This document shows, in pieces, positions 62,093-64,000 of a stretch of 64,000 nucleotides of DNA (its first letter is position 1; each line of letters opens with the position of its first letter). The notes below the pieces were generated by a model, which was not told where the DNA came from, did no database searches, and saw nothing but the letters and a program-made list of their open reading frames with translations. Position numbers and translations under genes: made by a program. This stretch comes from Haloarcula regularis (GTDB lineage Archaea > Halobacteriota > Halobacteria > Halobacteriales > Haloarculaceae). Location: assembly GCF_029338315.1 (NCBI RefSeq), contig NZ_CP119794.1, positions 744,001-808,000 of the forward strand, read 5' to 3'.

Positions 62093-63347
62093 GTGACCGA
62101 CGCGACGGACGCGGTCGCGGCCTACCTCGCCGCCCGCCGCGAGACACTCGCGGAGACGGCGCTCGACTTCCTCGCTGTCGAAACGCAGAACCCACCCGGA
62201 GAGACGGCCGCGCTCGCGTCGCTCGTCGAGGACCGGTTCGAGGCGCTGGGGCTGTCGACGGAGCGACTGACGGTCGACCCGGCGAAACCGAACCTGCTGG
62301 CGACGCTGCCCGGCGAGCGCGACACCACCCTCCTCTACAACGGCCACTTCGACACCGTCCCCTACGACGAAGGCGAGTGGACACGCGACCCGCTGGGCGA
62401 ACGTGACGGCGACAGACTCTACGGGCGGGGGGCGACGGACATGAAAGGCCAGGTCGCCGCGATGCTCGAGACGGCCGCGGCGTTCGTCGAGACGGACGCG
62501 ACGCCGCCGGTCACCCTGCAGTTTCTCTTCGTCAGCGACGAGGAGACGGGCGGGCCGGCGGGACTGGAGTCGGTGCTCGACCAGCGCGACCTGTCGGCGG
62601 CCGGCTGTGTCATCGGCGAGACGACCTGTGACAGCGACCGCTACGCGGTGACAGTGGCCGACCGGGAGCATCTGGCTGACGCTGTCGGCGACGGGCCGGG
62701 GCGCCCACGGGTCGCGGCCGATGCTCGGCGAGAACGCCATCGACCGCCTCTACGGCGCCGTCGAGCGCATCCGGACGCAGTTCGGCGACGAACCGCTGGC
62801 CTTGCGCCCGGAACTGCGCCCCATCGTCGAGGAGTCGGTCGCCTACTACGAGGGGACGATGGGCGCCGACGTCGCCACCGAGCTCTTCGAGACGCCGACG
62901 GTGAACCTGGGGGTCCTCGAGGGCGGCCACAGCATCAACAGCGTCCCCACGCAGGCCACCGCCCGCGTCGACGTCCGCCTGACGGCCGGAGTCGACACGA
63001 GCGACCTGCTCGCGCGCATCCGCGACTGCGTCGCCGACTGCGAGGGCATCACCATCGAGGACGCCGACTGGAGCGTCGGCACGTACGAACCGATAGATAG
63101 CCCGCTCCCGACCGCCGTGGCCGAGACGGCGGGCGCGGTCACGGGCGAGCGTATCTACCGGCGGAGCGCCACGGGCGGCGGCGACGCCAAGACGTTCCGC
63201 AACGCCGGCATCCCGACGGTCGAGTTCGGCGTCGGCACAGACACCGTCCACGGCGTCGACGAGTACACCACCGTCGGGGCGCTCGTGGCGAACGCGACCG
63301 TCTACGCGCGACTGCCGGAAGCCTTCGCGACCGCGCTCGCTGGCTGA
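62093..63347 (+). CDS. M20-family peptidase (ArgE/DapE-like), frameshifted
   Basis: About 418 residues after correction, from GTG 62093. LLYNGHFDTVPYDEGEWTRD supplies the first metal histidine, LYGRGATDMKGQVAAMLET the second aspartate and FLFVSDEETGGPAGLE the catalytic Glu. The frame breaks at CGGG (62663-62666); the correct frame resumes as SIWLTLSATGRGAHGSRPML with the dimerisation domain. The family hydrolyses acyl-amino acids (acetylornithine, succinyl-diaminopimelate) or dipeptides. It follows the regulator after four bases. Confidence 0.85.
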
Positions 63348-63417
63348 CCGTCCGAGCGAGTAGTATTGCAACATACACACAAAACAATTAAGGGCGTCGG
63401 TCACCAAGGAACACTCG

Positions 63418-63824
63418 ATGAGCAACGACGAGTCACTAGAGGAGATTCGAGAGAAGAAACGTCAGGAACTCCAGAACGGTACCGAAAACGATTCAGAAGC
63501 GCCTTCCCCGTCAGAACCGATACAGATACACTCGGTCGAGGACTGAACGAGGCGGTCGGTGAATACGACATCGTCCTCACGGACTTCTACGCGGACTGGT
63601 GTGGTCCGTGCAAGATGATAGCACCGACCGTGGCGGAGATCGCCGCGGAGACGGACGTCGCCGTCGCCAAGGTCGACGTCGACGCCAACCAGCAACTGGC
63701 CGCTCAGTACGGGGTTCGCGGCGTCCCGACCCTGGTGCTGTTCGCCGACGGCGAGCAGGTCGAAGAGGTGGTCGGTGTCAAGGGCAAGGACGCGCTGCTG
63801 TCGCTCATCCAGCGATACCAGTGA
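63418..63824 (+). CDS. trxA: Thioredoxin with charged N-terminal extension, frameshifted
   Basis: About 135 residues after correction. The first 42 codons (MSNDESLEEIREKKRQELQN onward) end in GAG GAC TGA; inserting one C after 63543 gives EDLNEAVGEYDIVLTDFYAD and WCGPCKMIAPTVAEI (WCGPC at corrected positions 61-65). The cis-proline loop GVRGVPTLVLFADGEQVEEV is intact. The N-terminal extension is a charged helix, absent from short thioredoxins. It is the main disulfide reductant partner, fitting the sulfur cluster to its left. Confidence 0.85.
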
Positions 63825-63970
63825 CGTCGCCCGCCGGTCCGTGACGGCGTGAGCGGCGCCATCCGGGCGGGAATCGAACCGGAATTGGTAGAGACTCGGC
63901 GGTAATTCAGAAAAATCGATATGTCGGTCGCGGCCGACTGTCGGCCTGTCCCATCCGGGACAGAGACCAC

Positions 63971-64000
63971 ATGACTGCCCAGCAATCCACACCCACAGCA
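63971..64000 (+). CDS. Possible start of a gene running off the right edge
   Basis: An ATG at 63971 opens MTAQQSTPTA and remains open at the window end. Ten codons are too few to judge. The 146 bases before it (63825-63970) show an A-rich GAAAAATCGATATG about 50 bases upstream and no supported gene. Confidence 0.25.
   Translation, partial: MTAQQSTPTA

Noticed and set aside
63866..63925. tRNA-like strings (GAATCGAACC and TTGGTAGAG) after the thioredoxin gene
   Set aside because: Stems do not pair into a cloverleaf in either direction.

Overview
The window is a stretch of haloarchaeal chromosome (phylum Halobacteriota, class Halobacteria). The evidence is its high GC content with G/C-biased third codon positions, very acidic proteins, AT-rich TATA boxes about 25-30 bases before ATG codons (the leaderless layout), and archaeal marker genes: FttA/aCPSF1, proteasome alpha, RNase P p30 and Pop5, SBDS, archaeal MAT, the aspartate carbamoyltransferase regulatory subunit, and a haloarchaeal actin. 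A Haloarculaceae-like member is plausible, but the genus cannot be fixed from sequence alone. No rRNA, convincing tRNA, CRISPR array or intact insertion sequence was seen.

Layout. 1-9.9 kb: housekeeping metabolism (quinone reductase, cupin, thioredoxin-fold protein, cysteine synthase, a FilR1-type regulator, ThiI, AhpD-like protein, MAT, CYTH protein, threonine dehydratase, FKBP isomerase). 9.9-14.3 kb: GT2 glycosyltransferase, a RecA-like/MinD-like pair, and pyrBI. 14.4-17.5 kb: a block that looks less GC-rich, with an IS-end-like scar, a small membrane protein, a secreted DUF4350 protein, an SppA-like protease and a HalOD1 protein. 17.6-25.2 kb: a six-gene MoxR/DUF58/VWA operon. 25.5-27.5 kb: molybdenum cofactor genes moaB, moaC and a mobB-moaE fusion. 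27.5-32.3 kb: small proteins, a NUDIX hydrolase, then the RNA-binding protein/RNase P/proteasome gene string. 32.6-36.7 kb: the actin homolog, a membrane protein that may work with it, SBDS and FUN14. 36.8-40.3 kb: a complete fixABCX operon. 40.5-46.9 kb: BKACE enzyme, dioxygenase, Fe-alcohol dehydrogenase and two flavin disulfide reductases. 47-51.2 kb: HxlR regulator within a cluster of GTTAC sites, a likely polyhydroxyalkanoate-degradation pair, and BolA plus monothiol glutaredoxin. 51.4-53.1 kb: another block that looks less GC-rich, with a Tat-exported protein and a PH-domain membrane protein. 53.3-58.7 kb: FttA, MFS transporter and DHH phosphoesterase. 58.8-63.8 kb: a sulfur-trafficking locus (DsrE-like, TusA, YeeE/YedE, methyltransferase, cysteine-containing HTH regulator), then an M20 peptidase and thioredoxin.

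A strong window-wide signal is that about fifteen otherwise intact genes, including the very conserved FttA, carry a 1-2 base indel, mostly in short homopolymers. This looks like uncorrected sequencing or assembly error rather than decay. Broken genes are therefore annotated over their full inferred span with the frameshift position stated. The best biological leads are the sulfur locus with its possible thiol-sensing regulator, the perfect palindrome between the TATA box and start of the actin gene, the GTTAC site cluster around the HxlR gene, the SppA/DUF4350 pair, and several short proteins, two of them with good promoter or ribosome-site context.
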